This document shows positions 46,501 through 58,961 of a stretch of DNA of 64,000 bases, piece by piece (within the stretch, counting starts at the first letter, position 1; every line of letters starts with the position of its first letter). The notes below the pieces were generated by a model, which searched no databases, had not been told where the DNA came from, and was given only the letters and a program-made list of their open reading frames with translations. Made by a program: the position numbers and the translations under genes. Source of the stretch: Vespula vulgaris (Eukaryota > Arthropoda > Insecta > Hymenoptera > Vespidae). The stretch spans positions 7,435,001 through 7,499,000 of the forward strand of contig NC_066596.1 in the NCBI RefSeq assembly GCF_905475345.1. Direction: 5' to 3'.

Positions 46501-49500
46501 CTCGCCACCGGAGGCTACGTTCCCGTCGCGTCGTCGGTGGGCCGAGCGCTAGCGGGGCTTTGTCGCACGGTAATGGCGGGGACACGCCGGAGCGTTTACG
46601 TATACGCGTTCGCGGCTGTACCTCTGGATCGTCGACGAGTGCAATTTTATACTTTCCTTCTTTTTTCATTATTAATATTATTATTTTTTTTTTTTTTCTA
46701 TTACAATCACGCTGCTCGACGCGATTAGAATTATCGACGACGGATGCACCGAGGAGGAACGAAGATCCTGGTAGGCTTATTTCCTGTGAGAATAAAAAAG
46801 AGAACGATGATAATAATAATAACAATAATAAGAGAACGAAATGGATAAGTCGATCGTCGCAAAAGATACGTATGTAAGAATTTTAACGTACGTTTCGTAA
46901 ATTCCTTGGAAATTTATCGGTGACGCTCGACCCCGTCGATACGAAGAGCCAGAGATATGACAAAGGAACGCGTTTCGATCGACAGTCCATTTTCTATTTT
47001 CTTGGAAACACCTTGACGTCGAGTCAAGTTCTCGAGCCGTCTCATTACGATCGTCGTTATATCGACAACGATCGAAACGTCTTCGATTTTAATTCGCAGA
47101 GCCAAAGTACGGTTCCATTTCGTTACCGTCCGTACTTCTCTCGAGTGCGTCAGGAAAGCAGCTTTCGCCATTTCCTCGACACGTCGCTCGTATCCAAAAA
47201 GCACATACGAGTTTTTATCAGCCGCGGGCTAACGGAAGAGCTCGCGCGAACCTTCGAAACGACGGTTTGCTCGTCTTAAGTGCCCATCCACCTATCTCGT
47301 TCTCCGACTGGAAGCAATCTCGTGGCGAGGGTGGCAAGGACAGGACATTCTTGCCCTATCCTCCTATTTTCTCCTTCTTTCCTCTTTCCTCCTCCTCTTT
47401 CCTTCTCCTTCTTTCTTTCCTGTCCCTTCCTACTTCTCTAGCTCCGGCCATTAGGCGATTCCCACTCGACTCGAGAACGTCGACAATAACGTTACCCCGA
47501 CGCGACGTCGGCCATGGTCGTCGAGAACAAAGCTAGCGCGTTCTTGCAAATGCGTCCGATCTTATTAGTGGAAGAGAGAGGGAGAGAGAAAAGTTGCCTC
47601 CTTCTACGAAACGAAACCACGAGAAAGATTTTTATCGCATTTTTACGGGTCGTCGTGTCTGCTAGCAATATCGAATGTAGATTCGCACGGGGGACACACG
47701 CTCGAGCAATTTCACAAAACCTCCTCCTACGTTTCTTGCCTCGTTTTTCACCGTAGCCTTTATAATATTTTCCTATCGATCGAGCGAACGGGAAAAGTAA
47801 CTTTCTGTCTGTTCTCGACGTCGCCCTTTCTGCGCGAGCGCGAGTACCTTTTTTCTTTCAAAGAATTCTCTCTTCGTTTTAATAAATTTCGTGCGCCAAA
47901 AACGAAACGTTTTTGACGTTTTCGACAGCGCCAAATCGTAAGAAAGATGCGATTAATATACGGATAAAAATCAGAGGTCGTGGTAAACCGGAAGACGACT
48001 CTCGGCATCGACGAAGAGAGTTTCGTAAATTTTAATCGCTCCGAGCGATTCGGCGAAAATTTTCATCGATCTCGGAGCTTTTCGGCCAGTGAACGCGAAC
48101 GCGAAATACGCCTGCGTATGTACGCTTACATAGGTGTACATAGACGTTAGACGTACATAGACGTCGTCCCTCGAACGAAATGCTCTAATTAAGTTCTTCT
48201 TTCACAGGACAAAGACCGACTCGCGCAGAAATTCGCAATTACCCGAACCGCGGGAGCGTCTCGCAAACGCGCGCTTGTAATTCAGCCCATCAAGACGACG
48301 ACGTTTTTCGTGTCAAAAATATAACGAGTCAAAGCGTCGAATTGGACGGGGCTTCGAGCTCAAAAGTCGCTCGCTACTGCTTTTCTCAGTTTTTCTCGCT
48401 TTTACGTTTCCACCATAGACACCTTTTCTTGCGGGGTTTCACGTCCGAAGAAAAGACGTTATTTTTTTAGCCGACAGCACTAAAAGTATTACGCTTGGAG
48501 TTTCGTAAGAGAGTGTTCCTTGGGAGCACCGCACGACCCTCCACCGGCTGATTTCGTTGGGTGGCCGATCGAGGAGTCGCGACAGGTAAAAACCGTCGTC
48601 TTCGTAGACGCTTACGTGGAAACGCACGTATACGACGATGCGTCGTTTCCGTGGCAGCGCGTGATACGTCGTCGTAGCGACAGTTGCGCTGCTCGAGTGG
48701 ACGCTACGAGAACCAAGGAGAGACAGAGACGGAGATACGGAGGTACGGAGATGGAGGAGTGACGGGATTCGAGCCGTGGGGTGGTATACGACTATGATAG
48801 TTCGTTGCATATTTCAGGATTCGCTCGCCGAGAGAGCTTCTCTCTCTCTCTCTCTCTCTCCTATCTTCTATCTTACGTCACGGCAAGAGAGGCGAAAGCT
48901 TCGTTATTTGGCCTGAAATCGGCGGATGCCTCCGAGGAACGTCATTAACGACGCCACCAAAGTTCACGCTCGTTCGACGGCATCACTTTCATTAAGGAAA
49001 ATGGCTCCGGTACAATGAAATTTCTGACCAGCTATGCGCGCTCGGATCGTTCGAACGGTATCTTCTCTTGGTTCGTGATCGTGACACGAACGACGTTGGT
49101 CGATACTCCTCCCGATGACGTTCGCGATGATAGAGATAACAACGAGCGAGAAGGTTGGTTTTAATCGACGGGAACTGCGACATAGTTTCCGAGATGTTGG
49201 TTCAGCTTTAACGCGTCTTTCGCTCGGCTCTCTCTCTCTCTCTCTCTCTCTCCCTCTCACTCGGCTGCCTGCTGGATACTAGAATTACAAGCCGAGTCTT
49301 TGGGTTAGCGAACCCGTAGACGCGTTATTATTGCAACGAGATCCAACGAGCATTAAACAACGACAGAGGTCAACGAGATGCGTTCGCGCTCGTCGAAACG
49401 CTCCTCGCGGCGTGTTCGCGCTCTCGAACCGAGTAATCCGAGTCGAGTTTGCGGCCTCGAACCTGTCCTCTCGTCGGATGGAATCGATAAAATGGCAAAC

Positions 49501-50065
49501 GCGACGATCCAGATCGATCGCACGACTTTCCTACGTCTACCTGCTTGGTTGGGTTACGGGCTTAACTCCGAAGCCTTCAAAGTTTATATTATAATTCGCG
49601 TTTTATCTCTTCATCCGTTTAATTCGTCGTCACGTAATTTTCATTTCGAAAGGATATATGCAATATTCTTCTTCCTTTTCCATCGCGATTGACTTTTCAC
49701 CGATAAAATTTCTATATAAACGCGATTGATCCTCCGTCGAGCGTGTTTCCTTTGCTCCAACTTTTTTTATTTTATCTAGTCGATAAACTGATATCACTGG
49801 CGTTATTAATCTCGTACCCTATTACCACGCGACGTTCGCCGCGCGCAAAATAATAATTTTTCACTTTTTTCTCCTTCTAGTTCGGTGGAAACTCGATTAC
49901 CGAGTACCATTGTCAATCAGCGATCCATTGTCGCGCGACATCGGTAAAACGCGATGGTCGATGCTTGATAATTCAAACGCGTGGCTTACAATTACGTACT
50001 ATGAAAATTTCATCTTCATTCTCATTCCAATTTTGAGACCATTCATCGTTGTATTAAAAAAAGGT

Positions 50066-50131
50066 ATCGCTTTTCTTTGTTCCAGGTACGTAAACGAGAT
50101 TGTCCGACGAGTCGGCCGTTTGCGGTAAGTC
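50066..50131 (+). promoter_or_regulatory. candidate recursive splice site with 39-nt RS-exon or microexon
   Basis: The pyrimidine tract CTTTTCTTTGTTCCAG ends at 50,085 and is followed directly by GTACGT, a fused acceptor and donor. A second donor, GCG|GTAAGTCA, starts at 50,125 and leaves a 39-nt segment (50,086-50,124). All three frames could be read for this short length, and one gives YVNEIVRRVGRL. The layout is the same as at 11,304: CAG|GT, then 36-39 bases, then GCG|GTAAGTC. It may instead be a true 13-codon microexon. Confidence 0.4.
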
Positions 50132-53100
50132 AACGATTTGTAAATTTAAAAAAGGATCTTTCGTACGACCCTGTAACGTAAAGAGTATGTCCGCGAGAGA
50201 TAAGAGATGATTGTTCGACGCGATTCCTGGAACGGAAGAAGAGCGAACGAACGCAAGAGCTTGGAAAAAGTTCGTTTTTGCGACTAGAATCAGTGTGTCC
50301 TATCGAATATCGCGTGCGGTTGGGAGGAAAGACCACGCACGAAAAGAGAGACTATCGTAAGAACGATCGAATTACGAGAGAACGCGGTACGGCGTATGAC
50401 GGTCGCAGATGAGCGAACGACTCGGAGAGCTTTTCGGAGAATTCGGTATTAAGAGTATTCTTCTCGTTCTCGATCGTTCGAGACTTAAGATCTACGACGA
50501 TACCCGCGAAACTTGTGTCTCGTTTTCGATCGAACAAATTCTCTCTCGTTTGGTCACATACAATCGATGGGACGACGAAAGAGATTATTAAAAAACCGGT
50601 CGAGCTCCGCCGTGTCGTATCATCTTTTGGCGAGAGACGCGCAAACTCGATGGCACTCGAAGCCGGCCGAGATATCGCAACCTCTTTCGAAAGGTCCACC
50701 CTCGCTCGTTCTCCTTCTCCCTCTCTCTCTCTTTCTCGAGCCCCACGGTCCTTCATCTTCACCTTGCATCCCTCTTGGGGTTTCTTCTACGAGCGAGTCC
50801 TCGTGCGCGTGTGCCACTTGGTAACAATGCATCTCTCGTCCCATCGACTACCTTTTCAAAGAGAAAATCTATTAAAACGTCGTCGGTAAAACACCGATTC
50901 CTATCGTAGTTATGTGGGACAGAGCGCGTGGGCGGCACATTTCGAGTCGAAGACTTAAAAACTCGAGACGGAGAAGGAGGGCACGATTTCAAAGGAAAGA
51001 TTCTTTCAACGTGCCCGATATAATAGTTCGAGAGGAAGAGACTCGGATCGTTTATTATCGAGTCTAGCGATGTCTCGAAGTCGTACCTTCGAAGTAAAGT
51101 ACTCGCGCTCGTTTTCGTAGGTACGTTACATTCGTATTGTACTCATTTTATCCTTTTATCCGTCCTATCTAACGGAGACGAAACTCAACGACGTAGACGG
51201 ATATCCGTTGGAAGCATCGGTTGGAATATATCCGTTCGTTGGACGCGGCGAGTAGTACTTGGGTATCACGGTTTGTAACGACCGATAACGAATCCCCGTT
51301 CGGTCATCTTCGGGAGAACGGCCGGTCCTCCGCGAAACGGCCATCCGGGCCAGCCGAAATTGCTTTGTCAATTTCAATCTGGAATTATTTCCTGTCGTAA
51401 CGCCGACGGTAAACCGTCTCGAATGGAACGAGAGGGCTCGTGCGTAACGATTTCCTCTTAGCGAGTCGAATCGGTCCGATCGTCGTCAACAGGAAATTGC
51501 CTTAAGAACGACACACGGCGGCTCCGTCCTCTCTTTCTCTCGTTACGGAATCGTCCTTTCGATTCTACGAAAACTAGCGATTTTTTCCCTCGCTCGGTCC
51601 CCACGCGAGAGAGACGTAATAAAAAGGACATCGCCGTTATATTACCACGAACGATATCGCGATCACTAGGACATTCTTCATCGAAAGGAGGAAAGGTAGG
51701 AAGGCAGTCGTTGCTCCTCTTTCGCGTAATGCCTTCTCGACATCCTATTTCGGAGAAATTACATGCACCTGACGTGGACGGGTTTACGAAGATAATAAAA
51801 CTGGGAGAAAAGAGAATTACGAGCTCCGCGAGTGAAATTGGCCGCGACAGAGATCTCCATCGTCGTGGAATCGTGGGTCGGAGCGCGAAGTCGATTTCTC
51901 TTCGAGGAGGAGGAGGAGGAGGAGAAGGCTGGCAGCAGAGTTGGAGAGGAGAGGACAAAATAATGAAATCGAAGAGAGGGTGCGACGCTTAAACAACGTA
52001 ATTCGTTCGCTCATTCGCGATATTAGACCGGATAAATCGAGAGCGAACGCCGGAAGTTGGCCATCGAAACGAACCAGTTGTCTCTTTACGTCGAATATCT
52101 CCTTTACGAATTACTCCTTCTTGTCGAAACAAAGACGTCGCGGAATTAATCCGAATTTCGCGTATGTCGGATTTCTCGAGAGAATATCGCTCCGCTCGAG
52201 ACATCTTTCCCTTTTTCTTTCTAATATTTCGACGGTAAGTAATTTCTCTTAAATGGAACATCGCTTTGGCATACGTATAAAATGCTTTTAAGGTTAATTC
52301 AACGAAATCGCTCGAATATCTGTTAACGCTAAGAAAGTTTTCCAGTTAAACTGAAAGAACTTGAAGAAAAATCTAAAACGCGTATTCGTCGTCTTAAAAT
52401 CGCTAACTAGAAAAGTTCAATTAAATATTGGTTAAGACACTTTGATTGGAAGATTTTTTCTTGCCAAACAAGGGTAGATATTTCCAGGCGAGACATCCTA
52501 CCTAGCTGCTCTCTTAAGATCGACCTACGAGAGAAAACAGGAACGAGGATATATCATATTTTAGTACTTAAATGAAGCCATCAGCGATATTTGTGCCATC
52601 CCTCGACACAATATAGAATCGATGCGAGATAGGACGGAGAATAGAATCGTTTGCCCTCGGGCTTCTTACTCCTCCCCTTTCCTCGCTGACGTCGAAGGTA
52701 CAAAAGCTTCGAAACGACACGAGTTTATGACGATTTCGATCGATCGGGTTGCGAACGTTTGAAGGTAAAAGGACGAGCTGTTCGAAATTCCTGATAACTA
52801 CGACGACTCCATCAGAGAGTGCTGCCGCTATCCGTCGATTTACGTTTCGCTCGCGGCAGGATAGATCGACTCCGAGCTCGCGCGGACCCTTTTATCGAGA
52901 CGTCTCTCCTTTCTCTCTCTCTCTCTCGAGTTAGGAGAAAAAGAAAGGTCGAATGGAAAAAAAAAGAATTTTCCATTCGAGCAAGAGATTCGGTCGATAA
53001 ACAAAATTGCGAGGTAAGATTTGGAGATTCGGTGTATCGTTTCTCGGCATACGTTCCATCGAATCATCCTCAACGATTCGTTTCTCGTCGATATTCAACG

Positions 53101-53712
53101 TTTGGCAACTAGGACGCCTTCTCGAGTACATGGTAATACCGACTTTTCTCCTCGCTCTCTCCCCCTTTCTCTCTCTCTCTCTCTCTCTCTCTTCTCGTTT
53201 CCCGTTCGCGATTCGTTGCATAATTCACAACGCGTTGCGAGCTTGTCGAGAAGGAAAAAGAGGAACGATCGAACGACGAATTAAAGTGGTTTCGCGTGTA
53301 CACCGAGGGTGTTTTGAAAAATGAAGAAGAAGAAGAATGCAACAAAGCAAAAAGAGGAAAAAGAGAAAAAAGAAAAGCGAGATGAAGAATACGTAGGTAC
53401 ATATATGCACCGGGTGTGTTGTATACGCGGGATGTCGTTCCTCGGGTACATACACACACGTATATATCTACTAGGAACGATACGATATTGCTCCCTGTTG
53501 CTCGTAAATCCCTATTTCAATATCCACTCGAAGGTAATTAATAACCGTGCGCGTGCGTCGTACCAAGTGTCGAAACCAACGAGGGAGAGATAAAGATAGA
53601 TAGATACTATGGCAACGACGACGAGTAACAGAGAGAAAGAGGCGGGGAGAGAGAAAAGACTTTCTCTGCTAGAATCAAAATTAATTTAGCAACGTTTTAT
53701 AATACCATCGCC

Positions 53713-53732
53713 GCTCGGCCGGTCGGCCGAGC
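53713..53732. repeat. perfect 9-base inverted repeat
   Basis: GCTCGGCCG, a 2-base GT spacer, then CGGCCGAGC. A Hox/Exd-like GATTTATGG follows directly at about 53,733. Confidence 0.8.
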
Positions 53733-53913
53733 GATTTATGGGGACGATATTTTAGCCGTCGAATAGGGGCCGAGCTATGTTACCTGTAGTAGCGCGCTTA
53801 ATGCAGGAGGAATCGTCCAAACGAGACATCCTGGTCGTTACACGTTTCTAGGGGTATACCGTTGTTAACGTCGGTGCGGTGACAGTGGCAAAAATCCGGG
53901 AGAAAACCGCACG

Positions 53914-53916
<3 letters not shown>

Positions 53917-53945
<29 letters not shown>
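53917..53945. repeat. (CT)n microsatellite
   Basis: About 14 perfect CT units followed by looser pyrimidine-rich sequence. Confidence 0.9.
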
Positions 53946-53949
<4 letters not shown>

Positions 53950-54037
53950 CTCTGTCCCTGCCTTTTCCCTATTTTTCTCTCCTTCACTTTTTCTCGCTCT
54001 CCTCGTTATTTCATTGCCGAGCTTTTTACCCGCGCAT

Positions 54038-54061
54038 TAATTACCTTCTCCAAGGTAATTA
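54038..54061. repeat. perfect 10-base inverted repeat with TAATTA cores
   Basis: TAATTACCTT, the loop CTCC, then AAGGTAATTA. Both arms carry a TAATTA homeodomain core. A second small hairpin, ACCTCC...GGAGGT with a 12-base loop, follows about 5 bases later. Confidence 0.85.
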
Positions 54062-57000
54062 GACTACCTCCATAGCGAAAATCGGAGGTCTAACGAATGA
54101 ATTCTTCTTTCTACTCCTCTTCCTTTGCTTTTATTATCTTCGTTCGTTCCTTCGTACTCTTTTCTCTATCCTCCGCGTCGAGTAGGTACGCGCTATAATC
54201 ATCGTCTAGGATTTTTTCTTTTCGCTCCTCCATAAGCACGCAGGTGCAAGAGGAAAGCGAATTCGAACGAACCTTGATCGTAAATCAAGGATAAATTTCC
54301 TTTGGAAAATTATACGGCGTAATTTCAACATCCGTCTCCGTTAACGGTATACGCGAGATCGTCCTTGTCCCGGGCTCCACTAATCTCTTTCAAGACGCAT
54401 TGTCATAATCGCGGTAAATATTTCGCCTCGGTCTAAACGTGGCAGCAATCCTATTAGCGGCGGCCGACGTTGCGCGACGCGACGGGAGGCGTCTTAATTG
54501 ACGCGGACGCGACGATATTCCAAAGCTCGGTGCGTCTTCGAAAACGCGGCTTCCTTCTCAATTACGGAGTAACGAGATTACCTCGGCTAGTCAGCCATCA
54601 ACGTGCCCGTCCCTTCGATAATTATTTCTTTTCTTCTTCCTTTCGTACGGTTAACAACGGCGTCCTCTTGGCAACGACTCGTTCGCGTTTCGACGGAGGC
54701 GGTACCCGACGCGCTCGTTGCAGTCCGAAAATAAATTTTCCTTCCTTAATAGCATCCACTTTGCGCAGCACAGTTCGCGGATACAAAGAGAAAAGGACGA
54801 GGTATATTTGTTTCTCTTTGCGAGAAAACGGTAATAGAAAATGCAAAGAGCACGAGAAAGAAAGGTGGAAGCGTCGTTGGTACTTTGATTCGACGGACGA
54901 AGGAATAGACGAAAGTGATTCGATTCGACGAAACGAGAAAATAGAAAGGAGAACGATATAGACGAAAGTAGAAAAAGAACTCTCCGCGCGCGAGAATCGA
55001 ACCTAAAGAGATTCCATAGGCGAACGTGTTGGGTGGTTGAATATGCATTATAGAGATTCGTCGGTCGTCGCCGAGGCGTAAAATTTCTCGATGCGTTTCC
55101 CCGGGGCATATAAAAATATCCTTTCTACTCGGCGGGACGGCGCGGAGCGACGATAGGAGCACGACGTTCAAGCATCGCTCTGGTGTTTCAGCCTCGATCC
55201 GCTCGGTCAATGTTTATTTAAACGAAGAATTTGCATTGTAAATTCACGCTTCTATAACGTTCCCCGCGAAGGGAGTAAGCGCGGAGGTGGACAAGGAGCA
55301 CCGGGGGATCTCTCGTAGTGCTCGGTGTCGGTCACGGCGGAAGGCTCGAACGCGACTGTGTATTCGGCTAGGAGAGGCGAAAACTCGAATAAAATTGTCC
55401 ACTCGAATTGGACGGGTTAATCAGCGAGAAGAGCGGCAGCGAGTGGACATCGTCGTCGTCGCGTTCGCGCAACTGCCACCGGACCGCTAACCCCGGCAGA
55501 CGTTCTAAACAATTTTCGAGTTTTCAACGTCGGCGCTACGCTAAATTGCAGAGTACCATTAACCGGTACCACAGTGAGTAAACTCCAACGGCGGAGTAAC
55601 TTCGTGCAAACGTAATATACCGGCTCTCGCGATCTCGACTTTTCTCTTTCGCCTCTCTCTCTCTCCCCCCCATTTCAGGCCGCCTACCGCTTTTGCCAAG
55701 CGTTTCTCCTTTCCCCTCGTACGATCAAATCCGTCGAAAGAAAACTCTCTTTCTCTCTCTTTACGCAACTTGGACTCAGTAAAAGAGATCAATTTACGAG
55801 GAGCTTCGATCAAAGATAGCGAGAACGTTGACGCTATCGAGAGAACGCGAGGGGCGATACTTTTTCCATCGGCTATCGATTATCGAGGTCGAGAGCATCG
55901 GGCAAGGCGCCGGAGGAAATTACACGAGACCGTCCTTATCGGTTCCTTCTACAAACCACGATCGTTCTCGGGTGGAAACGAAAGGAAGGAGAACGGGCGT
56001 TAGGTGGAAACAACTTGTAGCTCGATACGTGACGTCCAACGGTAATGGGGACTGGCCCCGAGACCGGTTTACGGGTTCGACCGGGCTCGTTTACTTTCCC
56101 AAAAACGGGGCTCACCGAAGCGACGGAGGGAGTCGCGTCGCCTGGATCGATCGCACGAGAGAATAGCCGCGAGCCGCGAGCGAGGATAAGAAAAAGGAGA
56201 TCGAAATGACGATCGAAACGAGATCATCTTGCGCGTTCGCATTTATTTCCTCCAATGTCGCTACCTGTCCCACGTTACTCCTCTCTTCGCCCAAGACGCA
56301 AGACGCACGACGCGTTATACGAGATCAGCGAAGCGGGCCGTCCCGCGCCGCGATCGATCTTTTTCACCGAATCTACTCCTCTTTCGCAAGCACGGATTCG
56401 CAAGGAAATCCCTTCGGTAGATTCAATTACGAGTGCTTTCGTCGATAGAGTGAAGCAAACGTTGAAACGTCGGTCTACAAATACCGATGAGTATCAATCG
56501 GATTTCCGTTTCCGTTTGGTTTAGAAGAAAACTTTGATTCTTCGATCGCCGTTCGGCCTCGAGGCTTCTCGTTGTTCGAACCTCGAGGCTTTTGTCATCG
56601 ACTCGGACGGCCGGCTCCCCTCGCTTTTCCGATATCGCGAAACTTTTAAAAGAATTATTGGCCTCGAGTATACCACCTACGGGGCAAACGGCTCTCTTCG
56701 TTTCGTTCGTCGGAACCCGTCGACTCCTTCCCGCTCCCTTTCTTTCCCCTCGTTCTCCCACCCCTTCCGATTTTTCTTCTTCGTCGTCGACTTTCCTCTA
56801 TTTTCCTTGCTCCTCCATTTTCCTTTTCCTTAACTTCGCTTTCGAACGAACGAAAGAGCTTGGACGTTTCCCCGACTTTGTAAACACTCGCGAATACGCA
56901 CGGCCCTCTGTTCGGTCACGCGCAACATCGCCTATCGAACGCGTATCGGTCAGTCGGATGTTCCATGAAAGACCATGAAATAATTACTCTCCTGCGAAAA

Positions 57001-58133
57001 CACCGCTGCTAAAAAGCTTTCCCTCGTTACCCTTCCTCGGAGTATAGCTCTGGATACGTACGCTTATGCGCGCGCGTCCGTCCGGGTCTATACAAGTCCA
57101 TCCAGCGGCGTGGATTAGTTTCGTAGAAACTCGAAAATTCGATACTTGGGTATTTTCCAAAATGGAGAAGAGTCGAGAAAATGACCGAATGCTTTTCGAT
57201 CGATCGTATCGGGTTTGCGAAACGAAGGAGATTATCGAGTACGAGGTGGAATCGCAAAGTCGATCCTATTATTTCGATTACATCGAACTTTCCCTCCTCA
57301 GTAGATTTACGATGTCGTATTCGATTATAATAAAGCGATGACGGTCTCGAAAGAATGTTGAAACGTGGTCAGAAGTTAACGATCGAACGTCCGTAAAGTC
57401 TTGCGAATAAAAAGTTCGCAGGAGGAAGAATTTTAACGACGTCGACGTCGCCACGATCTCGACCGTAAATTTAGTTTCGTCCTTTTCACCATCGTTGTTA
57501 ATAAATGTAACGTTGCTCTGAATATGTATGATCCTTTTGTGGACATTGTATATACCTGTACATAGACGCGTATAGAGTGTATTCAAGTCGGTGAGATATA
57601 ACTGCGGAGGATCGTTCTAAAGCGGAATTGAATGAGAGAGCGAGGGGGGAGGGAGAGAGAGAGGGAAATAAATAACGCCGAATATCTACTCCGAGTGGAT
57701 CTCTCCTTAAAAACTTTCCGGTGTGCTTCCCAAACTTGCATATTTTTTAAGCATAATATTTTTCTTTAACGCCAAGAGAAAAAAGATAAAACTAATACCG
57801 GTAATAAAAGCAAGAGGGATTTCTGTGCCGCGAGGAGAAACGAGCGACGTCGTCGAAAAGTTTGACTATCGATGCCAAGGAGATTTATGATCTCGACGTA
57901 TACTTGCTCGGGTAGTGTACTTCTCCGAGCAAAATACTACGACGACGACGACGAGTAATACGATTTTGAGTTCGGCGCTTGTAAGTAAACGCATACGCGT
58001 GCGTGTAGGCGTGCACGAGCGAGCACGGATGTTCGCTCGCGCGTGCCTGCCGTAAGCATCGCGAAAGGGTGAGGTACCTAGGGAAGGTCCTTTGACCGGC
58101 TACCGCACGAGTCCGTCAGGCATGCGTGTGCTC

Positions 58134-58147
58134 ATTTGCATGGATTA
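58134..58147. promoter_or_regulatory. POU octamer next to Otx/bicoid-type site (copy 1)
   Basis: ATTTGCAT (reverse complement of ATGCAAAT) at 58,134-58,141 is followed without a gap by GGATTA (reverse complement of TAATCC) at 58,142-58,147. Confidence 0.35.
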
Positions 58148-58710
58148 GCCGCTTGTGCGAGCTTTCGACGTAGACTTCTCCTCTACGTCAATGCGCATTA
58201 GCTTCGACGCAACCCCTCGCCTACGTGCCCTCTGTACGGGAATAGATTATTGCATAGATTTAACATTCCCGATGCGCTTACGCATGCCGACAGAATCGCG
58301 ACGGCTTCGCGAACGAGAAAAAGGCCCCGACGCCGAAGGAACCGATAGGAAGCACCACCGACCAACTCGTAGGAGATTTTACGATTCGATCGGGATCTCT
58401 GCCGATCTAGTCGCGCCGTTCCGATCGGTGCCTCTTTTCCGTTTTGACTTTTTCCCGACAAACGTTGCGAGCTATTTCATTTCGTTTCGTTCGACGTGGC
58501 TCCTATAAAAAGACGTAGCCCGGACGCGTTTCAAACGAACCGATTGTACTCGACGAGAGTACAAGATCGCGAGTAATTTGGAGTTCGCTTGTCGCGTCGT
58601 TGCCGGACAAAAGGCAGTAGCGGTACAATAGCCGCTTTGTTTCCTTGTCGGTTTTAAACGCATCGCCAGGAAATGAGGTCTAGCCTCTCAAATATATTCG
58701 ATTCGTCTCG

Positions 58711-58750
58711 TTTCGTTTCGTTTCGTTTCGTTTCGTTTCGTTTCGTTTCG
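58711..58750. repeat. (TTTCG)8 pentanucleotide repeat
   Basis: Eight perfect units with degenerate copies on both sides. Confidence 0.95.
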
Positions 58751-58884
58751 TTCGATTTCGCTTCGTTCAGAACTAGGCGCAGATACAGAGTCGAAGAGTC
58801 TTTTTCGTAAACGAAATGGCCTCGGTTCGTTCTCGTATCTTCTATCTCGTATCTCTACTAACAAGGCTTCGATATCGTGTATGT

Positions 58885-58961
58885 ACCTACCTACCTATCC
58901 AACTGCCTGGCTGCCCGCCCGCCCGTCTGCCTGCCTACCTACCAACCTACCTACCTACCTG
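58885..58961. repeat. degenerate (ACCT/GCCT/CCCG)n tetranucleotide repeat
   Basis: Runs of ACCT interrupted by GCCT, GCCC and CCGT variants. The short Tyr-Leu-Pro-Thr repeats encoded in one frame reflect the repeat only. Confidence 0.85.

Larger units (their letters stand above)
33181..48200. other. gene-free stretch, probably long intron (part 2)
   Basis: No convincing exon. A plus-strand open frame of 193 codons (34,189-34,770) and a minus-strand frame of 179 codons (45,903-46,442) look random: basic, no domain, no splice signals in register. The stretch is dense in microsatellites, including the longest in the window at 41,599. It also has strong acceptor-like sequences ending near 37,903 and 38,252, neither followed by a frame with a good donor. 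The segment 40,041-40,200 is notably CpG-poor. Confidence 0.55.

Noticed and set aside
54990..55012. Minus-strand GGTTCGATTCT resembling a tRNA B box
   Set aside because: Flanking bases do not form a T stem, and no cloverleaf can be built.
57986..57996. Donor-like TTGTAAGTAAA
   Set aside because: The upstream base context is poor and no acceptor-bounded open exon precedes it.
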